Source: DATDAH01 sp963725155
Lineage (GTDB): Bacteria > Actinomycetota > Acidimicrobiia > Acidimicrobiales > DATDAH01
NCBI GenBank assembly: GCA_963725155.1
Contig: CAVRXU010000006.1
Location: forward strand, 62,001 to 126,000
Reading direction: 5' to 3'
Length of the DNA: 64,000 nt
The notes beneath the pieces are model-generated. The model was given only the letters and a program-made list of their open reading frames with translations. It was not told the DNA's origin and did no database searches. Below are positions 23,792 through 32,170 of this stretch, piece after piece (within the stretch, counting starts at the first letter, position 1; each line of letters begins with the position of its first letter). The translations under genes and the position numbers were made by a program.

Positions 23792-25192
23792 ATGGCTGAT
23801 CGAGCTGACCTCGTGATCATCGGTGGTGGCCCGGGGGGTTACGCGGCGGCGCTGTACGGCGCCGCCGCCGGCCTCGACGTGGCGATGATCGAGAACCAGA
23901 AGGTGGGCGGCACCTGCCTGCACCGCGGCTGCATCCCCGCCAAGGAGCTGCTGGAGACGGCTTCGGTGCGGCGGGCGCTGGCCGGCGCCGCCGACTTCGG
24001 CTTCACGATCGACGCCCCGACGATGGACTTCGGCGTGAGCCAGGACCGCAGCCAGAGCGTCATCGACAAGCTCCACTCGGGCCTGTCCTCGCTGCTCGGG
24101 AGCCGCAAGGTGCGGGTGGTCAACGGCACCGGTCGCCTGCTGGGCGCCGGACGCGTCGCCGTCAGCGGGGGAGAGGACGGCGACCTCGAGCTCGAGGGCG
24201 ATGCCGTGATCCTGGCCTCCGGCTCCGTCCCGCGGACCATCCCCGGCTTCGACGTGCAGGGCGATCTCGTGGTGACCTCCGACGAGCTGCTGAAGCAGCG
24301 GGAGCTGCCCGCCTCGGCCGTCGTCATCGGCGGCGGGGCCATCGGTTGCGAGTTCGCCTCGATGATGAGCGACCTGGGCACCGAGGTGACCATCCTCGAG
24401 GCGCTGCCCAAGATCCTCCCGGGCCTGGACGCCGATGTGGCCAAGGTGGTCGAGCGCTCGTTCAAGAAGCGGGGCATCGCCATTCACACCGGGGTGGCCG
24501 TGACCGGCCACGAGCCGGGCGGGGCGGGGACCACCGTGAAGTTCGGCGAGGACCAGTCCATCGAGGTGGAGCAGGTCGTGGTGTCCGTCGGTCGCCGCCC
24601 GCTGTCCGACGTCCTCGGCCTCGAAGGCACGGGCGTGGAGGTCGACGACCGCGGTTTCGTCAAGGTCGACGCCAACTGCCGGACGACCCTCGAGGGGGTC
24701 TGGGCCGTGGGCGACCTCATCCCCACCGCCCAGCTGGCCCATGTCGGCTTCGCCGAGGGGATCGTCGTGATCAAGGACATCCTGGGCGAGGACCCGGTGC
24801 CCGTCGACTACAGCCGGGTCCCGTGGTGCATCTACTGCCATCCCGAGGTGGCGTTCGCCGGGCTCTCCGAGGAGAGCGCCAAGGAGGCGGGCTACGACGT
24901 GGCCACCGTCAAGCATCGCTTCGGCGGCAACGGGCGGGCGCTGATCATCGGTGACGCCGACGGCCTGGTGAAGATCATCGCGGCCAAGGACGAGGACGGC
25001 CGGGCGGGCCAGATCCTCGGGGTCCACATGGTCGGGCCGTGGGTCACCGAACAGCTCGGTCAGGGCTACCTGGCCGTGAACTGGGAGGCCACGGTCGACG
25101 AGGTGGCCCAGTTCATCCAGCCCCACCCTTCGTTGTCGGAGAGCTTCGGCGAGGCGGTCATGTCCCTGACCGGCCGCGGGTTGCACGGGTAG
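23792..25192 (+). CDS. lpdA: Dihydrolipoamide dehydrogenase (E3)
   Basis: 466 residues, full length. FAD motif IIGGGPGGYAAALYGA at about 9-24, redox-active disulfide GGTCLHRGCIPAK (Cys pair about 42/47), NAD motif VVIGGGAIGCEFASMM, GDLIPTAQLAHVGFAEG, and the C-terminal active-site HPSLSESFGEA (His-Glu base). It reoxidises dihydrolipoyl groups of the pyruvate and 2-oxoglutarate dehydrogenase complexes with NAD. It is followed at 21 bp by the E2 gene and then the lipoylation fusion gene. GGAGGGG just before ATG 23792 serves as a ribosome binding site. Confidence 0.96.
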   Translation: MADRADLVIIGGGPGGYAAALYGAAAGLDVAMIENQKVGGTCLHRGCIPAKELLETASVRRALAGAADFGFTIDAPTMDFGVSQDRSQSVIDKLHSGLSSLLGSRKVRVVNGTGRLLGAGRVAVSGGEDGDLELEGDAVILASGSVPRTIPGFDVQGDLVVTSDELLKQRELPASAVVIGGGAIGCEFASMMSDLGTEVTILEALPKILPGLDADVAKVVERSFKKRGIAIHTGVAVTGHEPGGAGTTVKFGEDQSIEVEQVVVSVGRRPLSDVLGLEGTGVEVDDRGFVKVDANCRTTLEGVWAVGDLIPTAQLAHVGFAEGIVVIKDILGEDPVPVDYSRVPWCIYCHPEVAFAGLSEESAKEAGYDVATVKHRFGGNGRALIIGDADGLVKIIAAKDEDGRAGQILGVHMVGPWVTEQLGQGYLAVNWEATVDEVAQFIQPHPSLSESFGEAVMSLTGRGLHG

Positions 25193-25213
25193 TCGAGGGG
25201 TAGGAGAGCCGCC

Positions 25214-26599
25214 ATGGCCGATGTCGAGATGCCGCAGTTGGGCGAGACCGTCACCGAGGGGACGATCACGCAGTGGTTCAAGGCGGTCGGTGACCGGGTC
25301 GAGGTCGACGAGCCGCTGTTCGAGGTCTCCACCGACAAGGTCGACTCCGAGGTGCCCTCGCCGGCCGCCGGGGTGCTCCAGGAGATCCTGGTGCCCGAGG
25401 GCGAGACGGTGGACGTCGGCACCCGGCTGGCTGTCCTCGGCGACGGTGACGGCGCCGCTCCTGCCGCGGCCCCTGCCGAGGAGGCCGCCGCCCCCGAGCC
25501 GGCCGCTGAGCCGGAGCCGGCCGCTGAGCCGGAGCCCGAACCGGCCGCGGCCGCGCCCGAGCCGGAGCCGGCGGCTGCCGCCCCCGAGCCGGAGGCACCC
25601 CAGCCCGAACCGGCGGCGGCGCCCGCCAGCGCCGAGGTCGTCAGCGAGGGCGACGGACGGGTGCTGTCCCCGCTGGTGCGCCGCCTGCTCCGCAAGCACG
25701 ACCTGGACCCGGCCACGCTGACGGGCACCGGGCCCGGCGGACGGATCACCCGCAACGACGTACTCGCCGCCGCCGAGTCCGGCGCGGGCTCGGCCCCAGC
25801 GGCGGCGGCCGCCCCGGCGCCGGCGGCCTCGTCGGCTCCCGCCGCCGCTCCCGCGGCGGCAACCGTCCAGGTGAAGGCGGCGGCGGACGGCACCACCCCG
25901 GAGCCCCTGAACAACATCCGCAAGCGCACGGGCGAGCACATGGTCCGCTCCCAGCAGACCTCGCCCCACGTGCTGACGGCCATGGAGGTCGACTTCGAGG
26001 GCGTCGACCGGGTCCGCCGGGCCCACCGGGACGCCTGGAAGGCCCAGGAGGGCTTCAGCCTCACGTACCTGCCCTTCGTGGCCCGGGCCGTGGTCGACGC
26101 CATCGAGGACTTCCCGCACCTCAACGCCTCGGTGGGCGAGGGTGAGCTGCTCGTGCACCACCCGGTCCACCTGGCCATCGCCGTCGACCTCGACTTCGAG
26201 GGCCTGCTGGCGCCGGTCGTGCGCAACACCGAGTCGAAGCGCCTGCGGGCCATCGCCCGGGAGATCCGGGACCTGGCCGACCGGGCCCACCAGAAGAAGC
26301 TGTCGGCCGACGAGATCGCCGGCGGCACCTTCACGATCACCAATCCCGGCCAGTACGGCACGATGCTCCAGTTCCCGGTGATCAACCAGCCGCAGGTGGC
26401 GATCCTCTCCACCGACGGCGTGCACCGGAAGCCGGTGGTCGTGACCGGCCCCGACGGCACCGAGGCCATCACCATCCACTCCGTCGGCGTGCTGGCCCTG
26501 GCCTGGGACCACCGGGCTTTCGACGGCGCCTACGCCGCCGCCTTCCTGGCCCGGCTGAAGGACATCATCGAGACCCGGGACTGGGAAGCCGAGCTGTGA
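25214..26599 (+). CDS. sucB: Dihydrolipoamide acyltransferase (E2), succinyl/acetyl
   Basis: 461 residues. One lipoyl domain (1-80) with the modified lysine in FEVSTDKVDSEV, a long Ala/Pro/Glu linker made of repeated PEPAAEPEP-like units (about 90-140), an E3-binding domain VLSPLVRRLLRKHDLD to GRITRNDVLAA (about 155-190), a second Ala-rich linker, and the catalytic CAT domain ending in LALAWDHRAFDGAYAAAF with the conserved His and Asp. Actinobacteria commonly use one such SucB-type E2 in both pyruvate and 2-oxoglutarate dehydrogenase complexes, so it likely partners AceE at 0.1-2.8 kb. The symbol is a family label. A good AGGAG lies before ATG 25214. Confidence 0.92.
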   Translation: MADVEMPQLGETVTEGTITQWFKAVGDRVEVDEPLFEVSTDKVDSEVPSPAAGVLQEILVPEGETVDVGTRLAVLGDGDGAAPAAAPAEEAAAPEPAAEPEPAAEPEPEPAAAAPEPEPAAAAPEPEAPQPEPAAAPASAEVVSEGDGRVLSPLVRRLLRKHDLDPATLTGTGPGGRITRNDVLAAAESGAGSAPAAAAAPAPAASSAPAAAPAAATVQVKAAADGTTPEPLNNIRKRTGEHMVRSQQTSPHVLTAMEVDFEGVDRVRRAHRDAWKAQEGFSLTYLPFVARAVVDAIEDFPHLNASVGEGELLVHHPVHLAIAVDLDFEGLLAPVVRNTESKRLRAIAREIRDLADRAHQKKLSADEIAGGTFTITNPGQYGTMLQFPVINQPQVAILSTDGVHRKPVVVTGPDGTEAITIHSVGVLALAWDHRAFDGAYAAAFLARLKDIIETRDWEAEL

Positions 26600-26603
26600 C
26601 GCG

Positions 26604-26651
26604 TTCTTACCCGTCGCCCGGCCCCTGGAGGGGCCAGATCGCGGGTAAGAA
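26604..26651. repeat. Intergenic double hairpin with TTCTTACCCG ends
   Basis: Outer arms TTCTTACCCG (26604-26613) and complement (26642-26651) enclose a second hairpin GGCCCC-TGGA-GGGGCC. It sits between the E2 stop and the GTG start of the lipB-lipA gene, so it could attenuate or terminate, or protect mRNA ends. Confidence 0.8.
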
Positions 26652-26654
26652 TCC

Positions 26655-28235
26655 GTGACCCTGCGGGTCCGGTGGCTGGGGCGGGTGGCGTACGCCGACG
26701 CCCACGCCCTGCAGCACGGCTTGTTCGCCCGCTCCGCCGACGACCACCTGCTCCTGCTGGAGCACCCCCCCGTCTTCACGCTCGGCCCAGGCGGGTCCCT
26801 CGACCACCTCCTGGTCGACCCGGACGCGGTCGGGGCCGAGCTGGTCCACACCGACCGGGGCGGCGACATCACCTACCACGGACCCGGCCAGCTGGTGGGC
26901 TACCCGATCCTCACCGTGCCCGGGAAGCGGGGCGGGGGCATGGCCGACACCGTCGCCTACGTGCGCTCAGTCGAGCAGCTGCTCATCGACGTGCTCGCCG
27001 ACCTCGGCCTGGCCGACGTGGGTCGGGTCGAGGGCCTGGCCGGCGTGTGGGTGGCGCCCGACTCGGTCCGACCCCGCAAGATCGCCGCCATCGGGGTGAA
27101 GCTCAGCCGGGGGCGATCGATGCACGGCTTCGCCCTCAACGTGGACACCGACCTGAGCTGGTTCGACCGCATCGTGCCCTGCGGCATCACCGACAAGGGC
27201 GTGACCTCCCTCCGGGCCGAAGGCCTCGACGTGGCGATGGACGAGGTCGTGGATGCCGTGGCCGCCCGGGCCACCGAGCGCTGGGGCTCGGCGGGCTGGG
27301 AGCGGGCCGACGTGAAGGCCCTGCCGTCGGACGTCCCGGTGCGGGTGGGCGGGCTCGCCATCGCCGAACGCAAGCCCGAATGGCTCCGGGCCCCGGTCCG
27401 GCTGGGCGAGGACTACCGGGCCCTGCGCAAGCGCATGCGCCGTCTCGACCTGGTCACCGTGTGCGAGGAGGCGGGCTGTCCCAACATCTCCGAGTGCTGG
27501 TCCGACGGGACGGCCACCTTCATGCTCAACGGCGAGCGCTGCACCCGGGCCTGCGGCTTCTGCCTGGTCGACACCCGCAAGCCCGACGCCCCGCCGGCGG
27601 CCGATGAGCCCGAGCGGGTGGCGGCGGCCGTGGCCGAGATGGGCCTGCGCTTCGCCGTGCTCACCGCGGTGGCCCGCGACGACCTGCCCGACGGTGGGGC
27701 GGCGCAGTTCGCGGCCACCATCGAGGCCATCCGGCGGCGGAACCCGGCCACCGAGGTCGAGGTCCTGATCCCGGACTGCAAGGGGGATCCGGCCGCGCTG
27801 GACGTGATCTTCGCCGCCCGGCCCGACGTCCTGAACCACAACCTCGAGACGGTGGCCCGCCTCCAACGGGCGGTGCGCCCGTCGGCGGGCTACGCCCGCA
27901 GCCTGGCGGTGCTGGCCCGGGCCCGGGCGGCCGGGCTCACGACCAAGTCGGGGATGATCCTCGGCCTGGGGGAGACCGAGGACGAGGTCGTGGCCGCCCT
28001 GGCCGACCTGCGGGGCGTCGGCACCGACATCGTGACCCTGGGCCAGTACCTGCGTCCCACCGCAGGCCACCTGCCCGTCCGCCGCTGGTGGACCCCGGAA
28101 GAGTTCGACCGCCTGAAGGTGGCGGGCGAGGCCCTCGGCCTGGCCCACGTCGAAGCCGGTCCCCTGGTGCGTTCGAGCTACCACGCCCGCGAGGCCGCCG
28201 AATCCGGCCACGCCGCCCTCGTCGACGCCGGCTGA
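26655..28235 (+). CDS. Fused octanoyltransferase-lipoyl synthase (LipB-LipA)
   Basis: One uninterrupted frame of 526 residues from GTG 26655. Residues 1 to about 230 are LipB: LEHPPVFTLG, GGDITYHGPGQLVGYP, the lysine in KIAAIGVKLSRG and the acyl-thioester cysteine in IVPCGITDKGVTSL. Residues ~245-526 are LipA: the auxiliary-cluster cysteines CEEAGCPNISEC, the radical-SAM CTRACGFC and the C-terminal RSSYHA serine that ligates the auxiliary cluster. LipB moves octanoate from ACP to the lipoyl lysine, and LipA inserts two sulfurs. Fusion puts both steps on one chain, next to the E2 that is the substrate. Separate proteins are the rule. No internal stop or frameshift is seen. Confidence 0.95.
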   Translation: MTLRVRWLGRVAYADAHALQHGLFARSADDHLLLLEHPPVFTLGPGGSLDHLLVDPDAVGAELVHTDRGGDITYHGPGQLVGYPILTVPGKRGGGMADTVAYVRSVEQLLIDVLADLGLADVGRVEGLAGVWVAPDSVRPRKIAAIGVKLSRGRSMHGFALNVDTDLSWFDRIVPCGITDKGVTSLRAEGLDVAMDEVVDAVAARATERWGSAGWERADVKALPSDVPVRVGGLAIAERKPEWLRAPVRLGEDYRALRKRMRRLDLVTVCEEAGCPNISECWSDGTATFMLNGERCTRACGFCLVDTRKPDAPPAADEPERVAAAVAEMGLRFAVLTAVARDDLPDGGAAQFAATIEAIRRRNPATEVEVLIPDCKGDPAALDVIFAARPDVLNHNLETVARLQRAVRPSAGYARSLAVLARARAAGLTTKSGMILGLGETEDEVVAALADLRGVGTDIVTLGQYLRPTAGHLPVRRWWTPEEFDRLKVAGEALGLAHVEAGPLVRSSYHAREAAESGHAALVDAG

Positions 28236-28241
28236 CCCCCT

Positions 28242-28293
28242 CGTTCCGGTGGCACTCACGTGTCGTGGAGAACACAGGGCAGCCACCAGAACG
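28242..28293. repeat. Intergenic palindrome with CGTTCYGGTGGC ends
   Basis: Arms CGTTCCGGTGGC (28242-28253) and GCCACCAGAACG (28282-28293) match at 11 of 12 positions. It lies just after the lipB-lipA stop and before pepP. Confidence 0.75.
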
Positions 28294-28308
28294 GATGAGT
28301 TCGGCTTC

Positions 28309-28314
28309 TAGGGT
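28309..28314 (+). promoter_or_regulatory. Putative -10 element of leaderless M24 peptidase gene
   Basis: TAGGGT is followed by 6 nt and the GTG at 28321, without a Shine-Dalgarno sequence. Confidence 0.45.
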
Positions 28315-28320
28315 GAGCGA

Positions 28321-29427
28321 GTGAGTCGGTTCGTGGAGCGGGTGGAGCGGGTGCGGGCGGCCATGGGCCGCCACGGGGTCGACACCGTGCTGCTCTCGGT
28401 CGGGGCCGACCTGCCCTGGCTGACCGGCTACGAGGCCATGCCCCTCGAGCGCCTGACCATGCTCGTCCTGCCCCGCGAGGGCGGGGCCACGCTGCTGGTG
28501 CCGCGGCTGGAGGCTCCCCGAGTGGTCGAGCGGCCCGATGTGTTCGGCCTGCGACCGTGGAGCGAGACCGAGGACCCGGTGGAGATCGTGGCCGGCGTTG
28601 CCGGATCCCCAGGGATCGTGGCCCTCGGCGACCGCACCTGGGCCCGGTTCGTCCTCGACCTCCAGGCCCGGTTGCCGAACACCGCCTTCCGACCCGCCCA
28701 ACCCGTGCTCGGCCCGCTCCGGGCGGTGAAGGACGAGGCCGAGATCACCGCGCTGCGCCGGGCCGGGGCCACCGTCGACCGGGTGGTGGCGGCCATCCAG
28801 GCCGGTGAGGTGCCGCTGGTCGGCCGGACCGAGGCAGAGGTGGCGGCGGACGTTCACGCCCGCCTGCTGGCCGCCGGCCACCATCAGGTCAACTTCGTGA
28901 TCGTGGCCTCGGGCCCCAATGCGGCCAGCCCCCACCACGAGCCGGGCGGCCGTCGCATCGAGGTCGGGGAAGGGGTGCTGTTCGACATCGGGGGCACGGT
29001 CCTCGACGACGACGGGGTCGGGTACTGCTCGGACATCACCCGCTGCGTGCACCTCGGGCCGCCGCCCCCCGAGTTCCGGGACCTCTACACCGTGCTGCAG
29101 GACGCCCAGGCCCAGGCCGTGGCGGCGGCGGTGGTCGGGACGCCCTGCGAGGACGTCGACGGGGTGGCCCGTCGCCTGATCACCGAGGGGGGCTACGGCG
29201 AGGAGTTCGTCCACCGCACGGGTCACGGCATCGGCATCGAGGCCCACGAGGACCCCTACGTCGTGGCCGGGAACTGTGAGGCGCTGGTGCCGGGCCACGC
29301 CTTCTCGGTCGAGCCCGGCATCTACGTGGAAGGCCGGTGGGGCGCCCGCATCGAGGACATCGTGGTGGCCACCGCCGACGGTCCCGAGGCCCTCAACCAG
29401 GTCCCCCACGATCTGATCGAGCTGTAG
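28321..29427 (+). CDS. M24-family Xaa-Pro aminopeptidase
   Basis: 368 residues. An N-terminal creatinase-like domain (1-130, with LPWLTGYEAMP) is followed by the pita-bread M24 domain. The five metal ligands are recognisable: DIGGTVLDDDGVGYCSDITR (two Asp), HRTGHGIGIEAHEDPY (His), FSVEPGIYVEG (Glu) and ARIEDIVV (Glu). It should cleave N-terminal residues preceding proline; a dipeptidase of prolidase type is an alternative. GTG 28321 is the start, apparently leaderless. The next gene begins 7 bp after its stop, suggesting co-transcription. Confidence 0.9.
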   Translation: MSRFVERVERVRAAMGRHGVDTVLLSVGADLPWLTGYEAMPLERLTMLVLPREGGATLLVPRLEAPRVVERPDVFGLRPWSETEDPVEIVAGVAGSPGIVALGDRTWARFVLDLQARLPNTAFRPAQPVLGPLRAVKDEAEITALRRAGATVDRVVAAIQAGEVPLVGRTEAEVAADVHARLLAAGHHQVNFVIVASGPNAASPHHEPGGRRIEVGEGVLFDIGGTVLDDDGVGYCSDITRCVHLGPPPPEFRDLYTVLQDAQAQAVAAAVVGTPCEDVDGVARRLITEGGYGEEFVHRTGHGIGIEAHEDPYVVAGNCEALVPGHAFSVEPGIYVEGRWGARIEDIVVATADGPEALNQVPHDLIEL

Positions 29428-29434
29428 CGCCGTG

Positions 29435-30193
29435 ATGGCGTTCGACGGCGGGACCGTCCTGTTGCAGTGGGCCGTGGGGGGCCTGGCCTTCTGCTGGTTC
29501 ACCACCCGGCGCCAGGTGCTGGGCATCGGGTACGGCTGGTTGTTGCGCTCGGTCTGGGGCCTCTGTGCCCTCGGCGGCCTGTTCGTCGGCCTGCGCACCG
29601 ACACCATCCCGGTTCGCGAGGCCTCGGCCGTGGGCGTCGTCTTGGCCACCGGCGTGGCCCTCATCGTGTCCATCCGGCGGAAGGCCGACGGTCCCGAAGC
29701 CCTGCCCACCTGGCTGGACCTGCCCGCCCCGGTCATCGGCGTGGTCGGTCTGGTCGCGGCTGGGGTCGCCGCCGGTGGGCCTGACGCCCTCGCCGTGGCC
29801 CGAGTGGTCGTGGGCGCCGCCTTCCTGGGGGCGATCACCGACGCCATGCTCCTCGGCCACTGGTATCTCGTGCAGCCCGGCCTGTCGCGGGACCCCCTCA
29901 ACGAGCTGCTGACGGTCTCGACGGTCCTCTGGTTCCCCGAGGTGATCGTGCTCCTGTGGCCCGTCGGGATGGTGTCGGTGCTCAACGGCACCATCGACGA
30001 CGGCTACGGCGGGATGCTGGGCTGGTTCTGGGTCATGAGCGCGGTGACCACCATCGGGCTGCTCGTCGTGACCCGGTTGGCGCTTCGGGAGAGGCAGTAT
30101 TCGGCCGTCATGGCGGCCACCGGCCTGCTCTACCTGGCGATCCTGACCGCGGCCGGCACCGACCTCGTCGCCCGGGCCCTGCTCGCCGCCTGA
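29435..30193 (+). CDS. Polytopic membrane protein of unknown function
   Basis: 252 residues from ATG 29435 (GTG 29432 is an in-frame alternative). About seven hydrophobic helices: VLLQWAVGGLAFCWF, WGLCALGGLFVGLR, GVVLATGVALIVSI, VIGVVGLVAAGVAAGG, then FLGAITDAMLLGHWYLV, IVLLWPVGMVSVLN and two near the C-terminus. The polar motif DAMLLGHWYLVQPGL sits at a membrane edge and may mark an active site or ligand site. No family recognised. It follows the M24 peptidase by 7 bp and is probably in its operon. Confidence 0.7.
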   Translation: MAFDGGTVLLQWAVGGLAFCWFTTRRQVLGIGYGWLLRSVWGLCALGGLFVGLRTDTIPVREASAVGVVLATGVALIVSIRRKADGPEALPTWLDLPAPVIGVVGLVAAGVAAGGPDALAVARVVVGAAFLGAITDAMLLGHWYLVQPGLSRDPLNELLTVSTVLWFPEVIVLLWPVGMVSVLNGTIDDGYGGMLGWFWVMSAVTTIGLLVVTRLALRERQYSAVMAATGLLYLAILTAAGTDLVARALLAA

Positions 30194-30239
30194 ACGCGGC
30201 GGCAGGTTCGGCCGGATCTCGACGGACCCTTGGATCGCC

Positions 30240-30302
30240 ATGCTTCGCACGGCGATCATCTCAGCTGTGCTCATTGGCCTCGCCTGGGGGCTCGGCGGGT
30301 GA
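30240..30302 (+). CDS. Possible 20-residue membrane peptide
   Basis: A short frame starts MLRTAIISAVLIGLAWGL and ends GG at TGA 30300-30302. It lies in the otherwise empty ~175-bp gap between the membrane protein and the methyltransferase. It reads as a single short TM helix, but codon bias is weak and no ribosome binding site is seen, so it may be chance. Confidence 0.2.
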   Translation: MLRTAIISAVLIGLAWGLGG

Positions 30303-30368
30303 GAGGACCGACCGGTAGCCTCGCGTCGCCCTGCGCTCCACCCTGACCGCCTGACCGGAGGCCCTGTC

Positions 30369-31301
30369 ATCACCGTCGAACCCGAAGCGGGCTCACCCGC
30401 GTTCCGCCCGCTGGGCGCCCTCGAGTTCGAGCCGACGAGCTGTCCGGTCTGTGGCGCCCACGAGGTCGGGAAACGGCTGCAGAAGACGTTTCAGGACGTC
30501 GAGCTGCACTTCGGCGTCTGCACGACCTGCTCCACCCTCTACGCCGATCCCCGCATGACGGTCGAGTCGCTGCGCACCCTCTATGACTCCGAGGAGTTCT
30601 TCGAGGGCAAGGAGCAGAACCTCAACTACTACTCCTTCCTCAGCGGCGAGACCTTCCTGCGCAAGACCGCACGGGGGCGCATCGACCGGTTCCAGGCCTA
30701 CGCCAGCGGTCGCCGCCTGCTCGAGGTGGCCTCCGCCGCCGGCTTCTTCCTGGCCGAGGCCAAGGCCGCCGGGTTCGAGGCCGAGGGCGTCGAGTTCTCC
30801 GGTCCGATGGCCCGCTACGCGTCCGAGCGGTGGGGCGTCCCCGTCACCGCCGGGTCGATCGAGGAGGTCGAGCTCGCGGCCGACACCTATGACGTCATCG
30901 CCAGCTGGGGCGTGATGACCATCATCCGGGACCCCAAGGCGCTGATGGCCAAGTTCCACGCCGCCCTCGAGCCCGGTGGGGTGTGGGCGTTCAACACCTA
31001 CAGCCGCAGTTCCCTGTGGGGCCGGTTGTTCGGGGGGCGCTGGTACATCCTCGTGCCCAACACCAGCCAGATCCACGACGACGCCACGCTGAAGCGCCTC
31101 ATCGACGAGGCCGGCTTCGACCTCGTGGCCCGCCGCCGCGACCGGCCCTACGCCAGCGTGGAGCGGCTGCTCTTCGTGCTGCTCTCCCACGTCAGCCACG
31201 GGGTCCGGGACAAGTTCTTCGAGCGGGTCCACTTCCTCAACAAGCTGGTCATCCCGTTCCGCGCTCCCGATGCCTTCGAATACGTGTGCGTCAAGCGGTG
31301 A
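30369..31301 (+). CDS. Zinc-ribbon SAM-dependent methyltransferase with apparent ATC start
   Basis: About 310 residues. The in-frame coding sequence reaches upstream of the first ATG (30555) and encodes a clear zinc-ribbon start: TSCPVCGAHEVGKRL then FGVCTTCSTLYADPR, two Cys pairs typical of methyltransferases in glycan clusters. The class I methyltransferase follows: LLEVASAAGFFLAEAKAAGF, YDVIASWGVMTIIRDP and LEPGGVWAFNTYSRS. No ATG, GTG or TTG exists in frame before the Cys pairs. GGAGG at 30357-30361 sits 7 nt before ATC 30369, so a non-canonical ATC start (or a mutated or misread ATG) is the best reading. Substrate unknown, probably a sugar or lipid-linked glycan. Confidence 0.78.
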   Translation: MTVEPEAGSPAFRPLGALEFEPTSCPVCGAHEVGKRLQKTFQDVELHFGVCTTCSTLYADPRMTVESLRTLYDSEEFFEGKEQNLNYYSFLSGETFLRKTARGRIDRFQAYASGRRLLEVASAAGFFLAEAKAAGFEAEGVEFSGPMARYASERWGVPVTAGSIEEVELAADTYDVIASWGVMTIIRDPKALMAKFHAALEPGGVWAFNTYSRSSLWGRLFGGRWYILVPNTSQIHDDATLKRLIDEAGFDLVARRRDRPYASVERLLFVLLSHVSHGVRDKFFERVHFLNKLVIPFRAPDAFEYVCVKR

Positions 31302-31305
31302 CGAC

Positions 31306-31359
31306 GCGTTCTGATCCACCTGGCGTGTCGCCGGCGGCGCAGAATCATCCCCAGAACGC
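31306..31359. repeat. Intergenic palindrome with GCGTTCTG/CAGAACGC ends
   Basis: Arms GCGTTCTG (31306-31313) and CAGAACGC (31352-31359) enclose a 38-nt middle with a small inner hairpin (GGCG-TGT-CGCC). It lies between two methyltransferase genes, just before ATG 31370. Confidence 0.7.
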
Positions 31360-31369
31360 GCTCACCCCC

Positions 31370-32170
31370 ATGGGTGCGGGCCTGACCGAGGTCGAGCCCG
31401 GGTACTTCGTCGGCCCCCGGACCGAGGGCCTGCACTACGACTCGGCCCGGTCCATGCACTGGCGGGAGGCCGAGGACAGCTCGGGCTGGCACCGGCACCG
31501 GGCCGCGGTGGTCACCGACGCCGTCACTGCGTTGCCACCGGACGGCACCGTGTTCGACCTCGGCGGGGGCAACGGCTTCGTGTCCCGGGCCCTCGTGGCC
31601 GAAGGGATCCCCGCCGTTCTGGTCGAGCCCGTCGACGAGGCGGTGCGCACCGCCTATGACCGGGGCCTGCGGCCGGTGGTCTGCTCCACGGTGGAGGCGG
31701 CGGGGTTCCCGATCGGCTCGCTGCCGGCCGTGGGCATGTTCGACGTGCTCGAGCACATCGAGGACGACATCGGCCTGCTGCGCCTGCTCCACGACCTCCT
31801 GGCCCCGGGCGGTCGCCTCTACCTGACCGTGCCCAAGCACCCCCGGCTGTGGTCGGCCCACGACGACGAGTCGGGCCACCAACGGCGCTACACGAGCGCC
31901 GGGCTGCGGTCGGTCGTCGAGGCCGCCGGGTTCACCGTGGAGCGCCAGACCTCGTTCTTCTCCGCCCTGCTCGGCCCCATGGCCCTGCGCCGCCTCGTGC
32001 GGCGCTCCCCCCGCGAGGGCGACGTCGCGGCCGAGGTGACCGATCCCACCGGCGGCGATGGGGCCTTGGCCGCGGGGCTGGAGCGGCTGCTGGCCCACGA
32101 GCGCCGATCCTTGCGCCGCCGTGACCGGCGCACGGGGACGAGCATCCTCCTGGTGGCCCGCCGTGGCTGA
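31370..32170 (+). CDS. Class I SAM-dependent methyltransferase (glycan cluster)
   Basis: 266 residues from ATG 31370. Motif I is VFDLGGGNGFVSRAL, then AVLVEPVDEAV, MFDVLEHIEDDIGLL (motif II/III) and LLAPGGRLYLTVPKHP; HQRRYTSAGLRSVVEAAGF is typical of Methyltransf_23 enzymes acting on sugars or prenyl-linked intermediates. The stop overlaps the GTG start of the glycosyltransferase by 8 bp, so it heads a tightly coupled four-gene run (methyltransferase, glycosyltransferase, sulfotransferase, aminotransferase). The long upstream extension of the frame is a shadow of the preceding gene. Confidence 0.85.
   Translation: MGAGLTEVEPGYFVGPRTEGLHYDSARSMHWREAEDSSGWHRHRAAVVTDAVTALPPDGTVFDLGGGNGFVSRALVAEGIPAVLVEPVDEAVRTAYDRGLRPVVCSTVEAAGFPIGSLPAVGMFDVLEHIEDDIGLLRLLHDLLAPGGRLYLTVPKHPRLWSAHDDESGHQRRYTSAGLRSVVEAAGFTVERQTSFFSALLGPMALRRLVRRSPREGDVAAEVTDPTGGDGALAAGLERLLAHERRSLRRRDRRTGTSILLVARRG

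Noticed and set aside
25470..25640. Direct repeats in the E2 gene as a possible CRISPR or VNTR
   Set aside because: They encode the Ala/Pro/Glu linker expected in E2 proteins and have no spacers.
23675..26872. A 1065-codon minus-strand frame across lpd and E2
   Set aside because: A shadow of the two plus-strand genes; only its last 29 codons (23675-23764) look like a real small gene.
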